Shown here: piece by piece, positions 55,808-64,000 of the stretch
Layout: each line of letters starts with the position of its first letter
Numbering within the stretch: position 1 is the stretch's first letter
Origin: Pyrenophora tritici-repentis
Taxonomy: Eukaryota; Ascomycota; Dothideomycetes; Pleosporales; Pleosporaceae
Assembly: GCF_003171515.1 (NCBI RefSeq)
Contig: NC_089392.1
Location: forward strand, 930,001-994,000
DNA length: 64,000 bases
Direction of reading: 5' to 3'
Notes under the pieces: model-generated
Databases searched by the model: none
Told to the model about the DNA's origin: nothing
What the model saw: the letters and a program-made list of their open reading frames with translations, nothing else
Program-made: the position numbers and the translations under genes

Positions 55808-55817
55808 GAAACACCCA

Positions 55818-57629
55818 TAACAATTAACCACGTTTCCGACTACAACGGGCCAATTAAGGGACAGAGGGTGTTCGGGGGCGGCCGCACCTCCGCACAGCTA
55901 AAGTAAGATATCTCGGCTCAAGTTACTGAAGACCAGATTAGGAATTCCATCGACGTGCTGTGGACTTCTCACAATAGGCATTGTGCTGTGCTACACCATC
56001 ACTTCGGACCGTGGCTACAGCTCTATCTAACCCGATGCGGATAGTGTATTGGACCCTGCTGAGGTTAGTTTATTGGAAAGTCCGTATAACCCTCGACAGG
56101 ACCTTTGGCCGCTAGACACGTGCGAAGAGATGTTCCGCAACACGATGGGCTGAGATGAGACGGCGGTTCCTGGTGCATTCGGCGTCCGTCTTCGGCAATG
56201 TTCTAGAAGGAAGTGTTCCAATGTGGAGGTGTCATCCCTGCCCATCGTCATGCGATCGTCAAGAAGCGAGAGCAGAGGAACGCAGCTGACAAACTCTCCG
56301 ACACCACATCAACGTTTTACTGAATACCACGGGATGCACAGCCATCCATCCATCTGGTAGCTATGACCTCATAGTAGACAGATGGAGTCAAAGATTCCTG
56401 CACGACAGAAAGCTGCCGCACGGCCTGGGACGGAAGTTAGCGACAGCTGAGTAACAGCCCCTGGTAGTGATACATTCTCGTGTTAGCACGGCTAATATTA
56501 GCTGCCATTGAACGGTCTGATTCGTTCGCGTTGACACGGCCCTGGCAGTTACGAATGAAATCGGTCCAGTCATGGATTGATTGTCCCATGGATGATGCGT
56601 TTGTGACTATCATGTGTGGAGCAACTACACCGGCTATGGCCGAGCTTGCTCGTCATTCTATGCCAAGTCCACGACGGCAGAGCCGCTCGAGCGCCGGTAA
56701 TCGCGAATACGTCCCCGGATGAATTCTTCTCCCCACTGTTCATTGGTATTGGGCATGCTTGCCAGAGGAACGACAAATGAGTTCTGCTGGGAGCCACCGA
56801 ATACGAGAAGAGTCCAGTAGACATCTCGATCATGTATATCTTGAGCGAGACGAAGCACATGGTTTTACTCAAGCTCACCAACATTCTTTTCAAGTTACTA
56901 ACTTCAGGTGAAGCCGGACTGGTGTCCTGCAAACCAAACCATCACCTCAGTACCAGATACAGGTCTTTGTGCATGCGGCTCAAGATAAGCATCTGACGAC
57001 AGCAACTCTACAACATCCCGCTGCATCTCCGATCAGGGTGTATTCAGATTTTATCGACAAGAAGGTGACCGGACGCCACACATCTAAAAAAGGTTGCGCC
57101 CGCACGCGCTTGACCCCCAACTACTGGTTCCGCTGCAAGTCTCACCACCCTTCCACTCGATCGGATCACGGCTCGTGATTCATTACCAAACTTTCAGTAC
57201 TGACATACCACTTGCATGGGTTTGCTTTCCGTGAGAAGCAAAAAGCTTTGACTTGTAAGAGGCGCGGAAGAGGCTACTTCCTCGATTATGCGATACTGCT
57301 CCGGCTTAGCCCATTCGAAAATTTCTGTTTCCAGACTTCAGTCTTTCTATTATCGACTTGTGGTGATCTTGAAGCCGGAATCTCAAAATTCCAAGATTGG
57401 GGGCCATTGGAAAGCCATTGAGGATAAAAGACGTTGGAGTAATCAGTTGGGAATCGTATCATCGCCTACAACTGCAACAATTCAAGCCACGAGCCACGAC
57501 GACACTCCCCACCGACTACGACACTTCAACACCAATTCTGGAACTGCCAATAATCAGTCAGGACGCCACAACTCCAGAACACCTACCCTGGTCCAGCATC
57601 AGCATAGTTGCTCTGCCATCAACTGATAT
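55818..57629. other. gene-poor stretch with a possible coding relic
   Basis: No complete gene. On the minus strand 56858-56658 reads 'LRLAQDIHDRDVYWTLLVFG' and 'VPLASMPNTNEQWGEEFIRG', which looks like real protein, ending at a TAG and surrounded by stops in all frames. It may be a decayed gene fragment. The remainder shows nothing recognisable. Confidence 0.4.
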
Positions 57630-58160
57630 ATGAGCCAGTGCCCTTCTGAGACTCACAGCACATCAAACTCCCCAAAGCCCACCGAAATAGACGCTACACA
57701 AGCCGCTATACTAGCCACTAGCTCTTCTGCGACTCCCAAAAGCCTCACGGAAACTCCTCAATCTACCGCTGAACAAACCGTCTCCACTCCAACCATCGTC
57801 GTCACAGGATCGCGTACTCCCACTCCAGAGCCTATTCCTCGACAAAGCCGTACTAGAGTCATACGCCGTCGTCCAAGACAGACTTCCTCTTCACAGCCCC
57901 CTCGGCAGTTACGATCGAACACGCCATACGATCGCCCGCAACGCTCTTGGTCACAGCCAGTCGCAAATACCACAGCTACAAGCGCAGCTCCACAAACGTA
58001 CACAATGTCTTCCTCCGGCTCTTCCCCATCCAACACGTCGACTGCTGGCAGCACATCAGGCTCTGGACAGACGTACCAGCTCCCCTATGCGCCATTCCCG
58101 TACCCGATGCCTGCCAACCCCCGCGGGTCAGGACAGCAGCAAGGAGGCCAAGGTAAATAA
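57630..58160 (+). CDS. Ser/Thr/Pro-rich hypothetical protein
   Basis: Single open frame of 176 residues from ATG 57630. Composition is steadily Ser/Thr/Pro/Gln-rich with one basic cluster ('SRTRVIRRRPRQTSS') and a C-terminus of Tyr/Pro ('YQLPYAPFPYPMPANP') and Gly/Gln ('RGSGQQQGGQGK'). No globular domain or signal peptide. Codon bias is consistent along the frame. The GGTAAAT at the end could be a splice donor, but no convincing downstream exon was found. May be a real disordered protein or a chance open frame in low-complexity DNA. Confidence 0.45.
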   Translation: MSQCPSETHSTSNSPKPTEIDATQAAILATSSSATPKSLTETPQSTAEQTVSTPTIVVTGSRTPTPEPIPRQSRTRVIRRRPRQTSSSQPPRQLRSNTPYDRPQRSWSQPVANTTATSAAPQTYTMSSSGSSPSNTSTAGSTSGSGQTYQLPYAPFPYPMPANPRGSGQQQGGQGK

Positions 58161-59636
58161 GGGATTTGACCAAAAGTTTTCCTTTGTTACTGCATTGCGT
58201 GGGCGGTGATTGTCTCCATCAGATCCTTTACGAGCATTTACACGGCGCAATCGCGACATTCTCCTTGATCAACTCGGCATCTTTTCACACGTCAATCGAA
58301 GTTATTTCCTGGTCTTGGCATTGCATAAATCGAATACATTGCACTTTCGGCGCTGGGAATACCCTTTTCGTACACTCACTCTTGACCACGTGTTGGACAC
58401 GGATTCACTTTCATTCTTTCGCGCGTCCCTTTTTTCATATTTTGTTATGCACCATGGGTCTCGATCGTCATGGTCAGCATGTATGCGGTTGCTTTGGTTT
58501 GCATACACACGGTTGTATTGGGCATCAACCTGTTTCGGCTAGACTTGCATGGATGGTGTTTGTTTCCTGTTCCTCGCTATGTTCTCGCGTTCACTTCCTT
58601 CTCTGTACTCACCATATCGATGGCGGGTGCTCGTGCTATTGGAATGGCCATTGGTAGCATGACGGTGGCTTGACATTGAAGGCGTTTTGGGAAGGTAGCC
58701 ACTCGTTTCTCGTATTCCTCCTTTTTTTCCATAGAAAGTGACATCTATTCTTGCACGATCTGACACTCGTGGAGTTAGACTAGCTTTATTAGACCACATA
58801 GACTTTACTATAGATGAGTATGGGCCGCAAGAATTTTACAAGATATCAAATGTGTTAGCTTCCTAGGTCACATGGTCTATTTTTAGCCTCAGGCTCGTAT
58901 CTGAAAACCATGGCGTGGAGTCGAGGACACGACCACCAACAGCCACCCATGCGACGTATACGAAAAGACTAGTGGAGAGACGATTATGCAAATAGACTGT
59001 GTGGACCACTGGGTCGGGTCTGGGGGCCAATATTGCGCTGAATGGTGGTAGTGGTAGGGAAGTGGGAAGTGATGATAAAGTTGAGGTTCAGGCTACGGCC
59101 GCGCATGTCCGAAGTAAGTACGAAGGCTGGGATATATGACTCTTGCAAGGACCCGCGGGTCCAGGATGCTTGCGCAACATGATTTGGCAGCCGACCGATC
59201 CACGACATGCCTCAGGCCTCACGTTGACGTTGTGAAGAAGGGATCTCGATGTTGACGTTGATGCGGAGCGCGTGCATGCGCATGCCGCATAGTCATAGAG
59301 GCCCGACCTGACTAAGCGACTGGCGGCCGTTTGAGACGGCCGGCAGCGTCATTCGCGCCAACTTTCCCTTCTCCCCGAGTCGACGATCCACGCGACATTG
59401 CGACACTGCACCGCTCTAGTCACACCATAGCGCCTCCGCTTCTGTTCCTTCAACCTTCACACTCTACACAGACCCCGGCTAAGCGCCCCTTATCGATTTG
59501 GCCTTGGTAGACCCGCAACTTCGTGTGGCTGCCCTTCCTGACGCTCCATCGACCCTGTAACGCCGTGACGTCCGCCCTAGCTCCGCCTCACCCTTCCCAT
59601 CATCCACATCGTCGGCATCACAACGTAGCCGCCGCC
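58161..59636. other. intergenic, no supported gene
   Basis: Overlapping frames at 58166-58673 include one hydrophobic 67-codon frame (58470-58673) but no splice logic or family resemblance. 59230-59636 is the ATG27 promoter and leader. Confidence 0.45.
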
Positions 59637-60760
59637 ATGGCACCTTCACGGTCCCGAGCCCCGCTATTCTCGCTGCTCGCCCTCACCTCGCTCCTCCCAC
59701 AGGCCGCATGGGCGTTTGACTGCAAAGACATACTCGCCGACGGCGCACATTTCAACTTCAAGGAGCTCGGCGGGCCCCATGTCGTCCACTGGAAAGAATC
59801 CGATCTAACCAAAGAGCTTGAGTGGAAATACAACTTCACCGTCGATATTTGCAATTCACTCAAATGGCACAAGGGTGGCAGTCTGGCATCCGAGTGCCAC
59901 CACGGCGCGAGGGTGTGCGGTATTAGGGAGAATATCGACTTGGCGACGGGTGGCAACTCAACCATCACGCCCATCGATATCGCCGGCACATACGCCACGC
60001 AGACGGGGAGGCGCATCGATGCCAAGTTTGAGAATCTAGGCAACTCTAAAAGCAACCAGGATGCGGGGAGAGAGGGTGTACGAGCGACACTGAACGGAGG
60101 GAGATTTCCGTTTGACAACAAGAGAGAGGGTGTCAATCAGCGCGCTATCATCGAATTTGTCTGCGACAAGGAGCGATCGGGTCTTGAAGGCGACGAAAAG
60201 GACGACAGCCCGCATCAGGATGACGGCAAGGATGACGAAAAGGACGACGACAAGAAGGATGGCGACGACAAAAAGGAAGGCAAGCTGCGGCGACGCGAGG
60301 AAAAGGCCAAGAACAAGTGTGAGGACTCGGACAACAGTCTACGCTTCTGCGGCTATCAAATGGAAAATGAAGACAAGGATAAGAAGGTCCAGACACTACG
60401 ACTGGAATGGCGCACAAAATACGCTTGTGTAGATGCGCCATCACCAGACGGAGGCTCACACTGGGGTTTCTTTGGCTGGTTCTTCATCATGTACGTTTGC
60501 CCCTGGATTTCCATTTCCCCAAACACATCTCAAACCATGAACGCACTGCTAACTCACGATCCAGTGTCTTCCTCGCCATCGCTGCTTATCTCATCTTTGG
60601 CTCCTGGCTCAACTACAACCGCTACGGCGCCCGCGGATGGGACCTCCTGCCCCACGGCGACACGATCCGCGATATGCCGTACATTGCAAAGGACTTTGCG
60701 AGAAAGGTGGCGGGCACCGTCCAGGGTGGCGGTAGTAGAGGGGGCTATGCTGCTGTGTAA
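59637..60760 (+). CDS. ATG27: autophagy-related protein 27
   Basis: Exons 59637-60490 and 60565-60760 (74-bp intron with 'gctaactc' branch site) give 349 residues; the start gccgccATGG is preferred over an upstream in-frame non-ATG. Signal peptide 'APLFSLLALTSLLPQAAWAF', then a luminal mannose-6-phosphate-receptor-like domain with paired Cys ('FDCKDIL', 'ASECHHGARVCG', 'IIEFVCDKER', 'TKYACVD') and 'NLGGPHVVHW'-type strands. An Asp/Lys-rich insert (about 190-235) interrupts the domain. One membrane span crosses the splice site ('GFFGWFFIIVFLAIAAYLIF'), and the cytosolic tail starts 'GSWLNYNRYGARGWDLLPHG'. Atg27 is a type I protein that cycles between Golgi, endosome and phagophore and assists Atg9 trafficking. 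Confidence 0.92.
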
Positions 60761-62089
60761 ACGTGTGATTGAACGGGCATGTGGAAGGAAAAGGAAGGAA
60801 AGGGTCACGATTAGAGTGCATGTGGTGGGCTACTTGTGTAGGATAGGCGTGAAGGCGGTTGAAGGCATACATGGCGTAGGAGTTTTTTTGTTCGCTCTTG
60901 GCCGTTTTTGTTGGACGTTTTACTCATCACATGGACGTCGTTTCTGTGCATGGTGAGGGAAGGGCGTGTGCACATGTATATGATTTATCACACTTCTTTC
61001 GCTCTTTTTTCTTGTTGGGGGATGCAATGAGGACGAGGATGAGGATGCATGCAAGAGAACGGGTGTCTTTTGTTTAGTTCTTTGATCATGCAGCAAAATT
61101 AACGTCTTTGCCAAATTATGCATGGTTGAGGTCATGTTTTTTACGATACCGTTTTTTATTGTTTGCCCATGGACGTAGAAGACTACCTGGTTCGTGGACA
61201 AATGGGGGCCTTGGGTATAAATTCGACCTTCTACAACGCACTTATTCTCCTTCCCTTCCTTCAAAACAAATCATCTTTCCTCTACCTCCTAAAAGCTGCT
61301 ACCAAAAGCACACATGTTTCCCTCCCTCTGCGACCAAAAGTACGCGACTCCTGCGTCATGTTCTGCGCTTTTCCTAAATGAACATTTTGTCCCGTTATGT
61401 TTTCCGAGCTTTCCTGGAGCTAAAACCGTCGCGGACCTGTTTGATGCGTTTGCTTCGTTTGCTTCTGCGTGCTATGTATTTTGTCTGGGTGGTGAGTACC
61501 AGGAATGGTGGTCGTTGGGTGTGATGTTCTTGAGAGAGGGACATCCGATGCTTAAAATTTCTTAAAATCCCGAGGGATGGGTTCGGTTCTGTGGTGTTGT
61601 GGGACAAAGATATAGATGTAACGGGGTGAGAAGAGGAGGAGGACTGCGTTGCATTGTGTAGCTATGGAGGAACTGCAGCTATATAGGTGTGTGTGATGAG
61701 AAAGTGTGGTAGCGATAGCCGTACCCAACTCTCACCTAAGTTGGTCTTGGCAAGGCCCAAACCGTTACAATAGAACTAATATTTATATAAGCGACTACAT
61801 GTCTCTGGGCTGGTTCCAGTTGCGTGTTTTGAAATAAGAAGGCGGTGATGAGATGTTGGTTCTGCTGTGAGGAGGCGGTAGATGAAATGATGACGAGGAG
61901 TCATTCATATTCTCAGTGAACGAGTAAGTACTTTGAAATGACGAGGTGGGAGGTGGTGTGCGTGTCGTTTTCATGGCAGGGAACCGGGATATAAAATAGT
62001 GGAGAAGAGGTACTCATGTGTTGACTAGATGCGAGAATTTATCCAAACTACGAAGCTGTAGAGGTGATTTATATGCCCATTTTGTCGTA
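60761..62089. other. intergenic, no gene seen
   Basis: 3' flank of ATG27 and a stretch of purine-rich DNA (61600-62050) with no recognisable frame. Confidence 0.5.
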
Positions 62090-62540
62090 AGAAGCCAAGA
62101 TAGCAAACAAATGTCGAGGATGTGCTCAGAAGATGGCTTTCCATGTAGATTTTTCTAAATTACAAGATTAACGAGGTTATGTTGGTAGGCCTTGTACGAT
62201 CGTACGGGGTGAATAACAACAACGAGGTTCTTCTAGTGACTGGTATTGGTATTCTCTACGAGCGGGGGTGCTACGAAGGTATACCTAAGCTCAGCGCACT
62301 CCCAAACAACGACCGGGTAGAACACAAAGACACTGTCAAGTGGCTAAGTATCTATCTAGATAACCGTCTATCATTCAAATCACATATGTCTATACGTGTA
62401 AGCCAAGCTAGACAAGCGTTCTACAGGCTAGGAAGACTAGCAAACATTGAACTCGGTCTATCAACACACGGTATTAGACAACTATACTTAGCATGTGTAA
62501 CTAGCGTGTCAGACTACGGGGCACAAATATACTCAGACTT
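62090..62540 (+). pseudogene. non-LTR retrotransposon (LINE) reverse-transcriptase fragment
   Basis: The frame 62179-62580 reads 'EVMLVG' then 'VEHKDTVKWLSIYLDNRLSF', 'ASQ/RVSQARQAFYRLGRLA'-type helices, 'GIRQLYLACVTSVSDYGAQ', the thumb/connection region of fungal Tad1-like LINE reverse transcriptases. Upstream, 'CAQKMAFHVDFSK' in a neighbouring frame (from about 62115) is the expected preceding segment, so a small frame shift lies near 62165. The catalytic part and everything 5' are missing. Homology ends near 62540, where hAT-like subterminal DNA begins. The 5' truncation is usual for LINE copies. Confidence 0.75.
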
Positions 62541-62690
62541 GTCAACAATCAAGTCAATCAAGTCTCAGCTTCCAGCTTGACTTGAGGCTTGAACATTTGT
62601 TATAAGGCTTGATTGATTGGCTTGTTTGCAGTTCTTACTTGAGGCTTGATTGAAAAGCTTGATTGACTTGGTGTTATACAACCCAACTGC
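62541..62690. repeat. CTTGA-type short repeats at the edge of the hAT element
   Basis: Many copies of CTTGA/TCAAG, such as GGCTTGATTGATTGG and AAGCTTGATTGACTTGG, in both orientations, packed into 150 bp. Clustered short motifs next to the transposase stop are typical of hAT subterminal regions. The exact terminus was not resolved. Confidence 0.5.
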
Positions 62691-64000
62691 TTATACTAGG
62701 TACTCGTTCTCGTTCTCGTGATCCCAATCGCACAATTGATATATAGCGTCTATATCAGCGTCAGTTATAGTCCCCATGGCAGCGCTATCGTCGCCCTGAT
62801 TAAAGCCAGCCCTATGCCACCGCCGTACGCACTGTATAGCGGCTAATAACTGAGGTGAGATCTGCCGTCTCCGAGGCTCAAGGAGATCGCCAAGCTCGCT
62901 AAACATGCGCTCACACTCGCAGCTTGAAGCTGGGATAGAGAGCACGTCAATAGCCATCTGCGCAAGGCTGGGGTAGCGATCACGCAAGCCTACCCAGTAT
63001 TTGATAGGGTGAACGGCAGCGTAGCTACCCTTACTAGCTTAGGGTTCGCACGCCTTCCACCTCTCGTACTCATCTATATAGCCGTCGTTAGCAGCCACAG
63101 CGCTATCTGGGTCTGTGAGGGCATCAATTGCGTCGTCGATCTCGTTGGAGACAACCCTTGGGCGCCTTACAGCACGCAGTGAGGTGTTGTACTCTGCCCA
63201 AAGCTCGTGAAACGCGCGGTTGTTAGACTCTAGCCACTCAGGTTTGTCCGCCTAGGCGACCTCGCAGTACGTTTTGTAGCGTGGATGGAGTAGAGTTGCA
63301 GCGTAGTACGCGGGTGAGAGGTTAAGCTTATTATAGTAATCACTAGCCTTCGCCCAGGCAGCACGGAGGTTAATCGCGAGGTGGTCTTTAGGCGCTTCGT
63401 CATGCGCGTTATAGTCGACAGCCTTATAAGCTTCAACGCGTTGCTCGTAGAAAGTAAGTATATACTCAAAGACTGGGATAACCTCAGCGATAGCGCCGTA
63501 AAGACCGCCTCCAACGCGGCCCTCAGTGTCTTTGCCACGTCCTTCTAGGCGCTTTGTTGCCGACTTTAGTGGCTTCAACACGTCGATATACTCAGTAACA
63601 ACTGCCCAGTCAGCAGCTGTAAGGCCGCCAGATCGCATCCAGTCCGCAGCCTCAGGTAGCTTGTTGCCACGGCTAATCGCATATGTATCCTCATCTCGCA
63701 CGCGGCATATATGATGATGGGCGTAAGCGTTAACAGCGGGCTGCAGCTTAACAGCGCGCTCAAAGGCGGAACAATACGAGTTCCAGCGCGTGACAACTGG
63801 CTTAACTGGCGCAAGCACTTCGCGCTGATCAGCGAGCAGCTCAGCGTTAGCTATGCGCTGGAACTTTTCAAAAAGCTCGAGCTGCTGCGGCGTTCTGATG
63901 TAGTTGATCACGCTAAGAAGTACGCTAAGTGGCCCATTCTCGCGCCAATTGCGTAACAGCTCGCTCTTAACAGCAAGCTCGCTGCGATCGTTGTCGTACG
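62691..64000 (-). pseudogene. hAT-family transposase with two in-frame stops, runs off the window
   Basis: Minus-strand frame open from the window edge (64000) to TAG 63254-63252, then onward in the same frame to TAA 63041-63039 and to the terminal stop at 62691. Segments: 'VVTRWNSYCSAFERAVKL', 'YIDVLKPLKSATKRLEG', 'YAATLLHPRYKTYCEVA' (first stop), 'ADKPEWLESNNRAFHELWAE', then 'VLSIPASSCECERMFSELGD' and 'LLEPRRRQISPQLLAA', the hAT dimerisation domain. TAG replaces a probable Trp (TGG to TAG) and TAA probably a Gln, both transition changes. The N-terminal BED finger and first catalytic Asp lie beyond the window. Confidence 0.88.

Larger units (their letters stand above)
52429..55817. mobile_element. 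Tc1/mariner-type (DD34E) DNA transposon carrying a second convergent ORF
   Basis: Long inverted repeats (52438-52525 and 55720-55807) bracket two convergent ORFs: a DD34E transposase (minus) and an unrelated 564-residue protein (plus). The outermost similarity is weaker; TA dinucleotides at 52427-52428 and 55818-55819 would fit the TA target duplication of this superfamily, giving an element of about 3389 bp. Neither ORF has a stop or frame shift and no RIP damage is evident, so the insertion is probably recent and could be active. Typical Tc1/mariner elements carry the transposase alone. Exact ends are inferred. Confidence 0.8.

Noticed and set aside
58166..58673. Overlapping frames, one hydrophobic (58470-58673)
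   Set aside because: No splice signals joining them to the upstream ORF and no recognised family; too weak to call.

Overview
The window is fungal nuclear DNA from a filamentous ascomycete. The genes have short spliceosomal introns (mostly 46-140 bp, GT..AG, often with a CTAAC/CTGAC branch site). The families are typical of Pezizomycotina: Zn2Cys6 regulators, an RTA1 protein, Con-6, a fungal class II PDE, an MFS drug transporter, a P450 and F-box proteins. Transposon remnants carry changes of the kind RIP makes. A dothideomycete of the order Pleosporales fits best, but that placement is an impression of style, not a test.

Layout. 1-1098: 3' part of an OSGIN-like flavoprotein gene. 1494-2928: Zn2Cys6 regulator. 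3862-4977: RTA1-family membrane protein. 6134-6517 (-): small Asn/Gln-rich protein. 8040-9052: cytochrome b561-type membrane protein. 9273-10235 (-): unrecognised membrane protein. 13773-15080 (-): Gln/Pro/Tyr-rich protein lying between two unusually long gene-free stretches. 19163-20342 (-) and 20566-22097 (+): a head-to-head pair, mitochondrial ribosomal protein S9 and eEF1B-gamma. 23354-25358: low-affinity cAMP phosphodiesterase. 26550-28280 (-): conserved-looking nuclear-type protein. 28650-29971 (-): protein kinase broken by a stop codon and an apparent frame shift.

30279-38985 is a metabolic-looking neighbourhood: a five-exon P450 (-), divergent from a GAL80/Gfo-Idh-MocA-type oxidoreductase (+), then an MFS transporter, a ubiquitin C-terminal hydrolase (-) and a cupin (+). 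39164-42653 (-): two F-box-type genes, the second interrupted by an in-frame TAG. 43256-43761 (-): LSM7. 44695-46702: protein with an internal C6 zinc cluster. 47070-48439 (-) and 48759-49254 (+): carnosine N-methyltransferase-like gene and proteasome assembly chaperone 4, divergent. 49522-49836 (-): Con-6. 50968-52104 (-): zinc-type quinone/enoyl reductase.

From 52.4 kb mobile DNA appears. 52429-55817 is an apparently intact DD34E Tc1/mariner-type element with inverted repeats of about 88 bp and, unusually, a second long convergent ORF of unknown function between the repeats. After a Ser/Thr/Pro-rich ORF (57630) and ATG27 (59637-60760), the window ends in a LINE reverse-transcriptase fragment abutting a hAT transposase that carries two in-frame stops and runs off the edge. 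The two-gene Tc1/mariner element is the most promising candidate for something undescribed. Next come the two cellular genes with otherwise open reading frames split by single stops, and a perfect inverted repeat in the P450/oxidoreductase divergent promoter.
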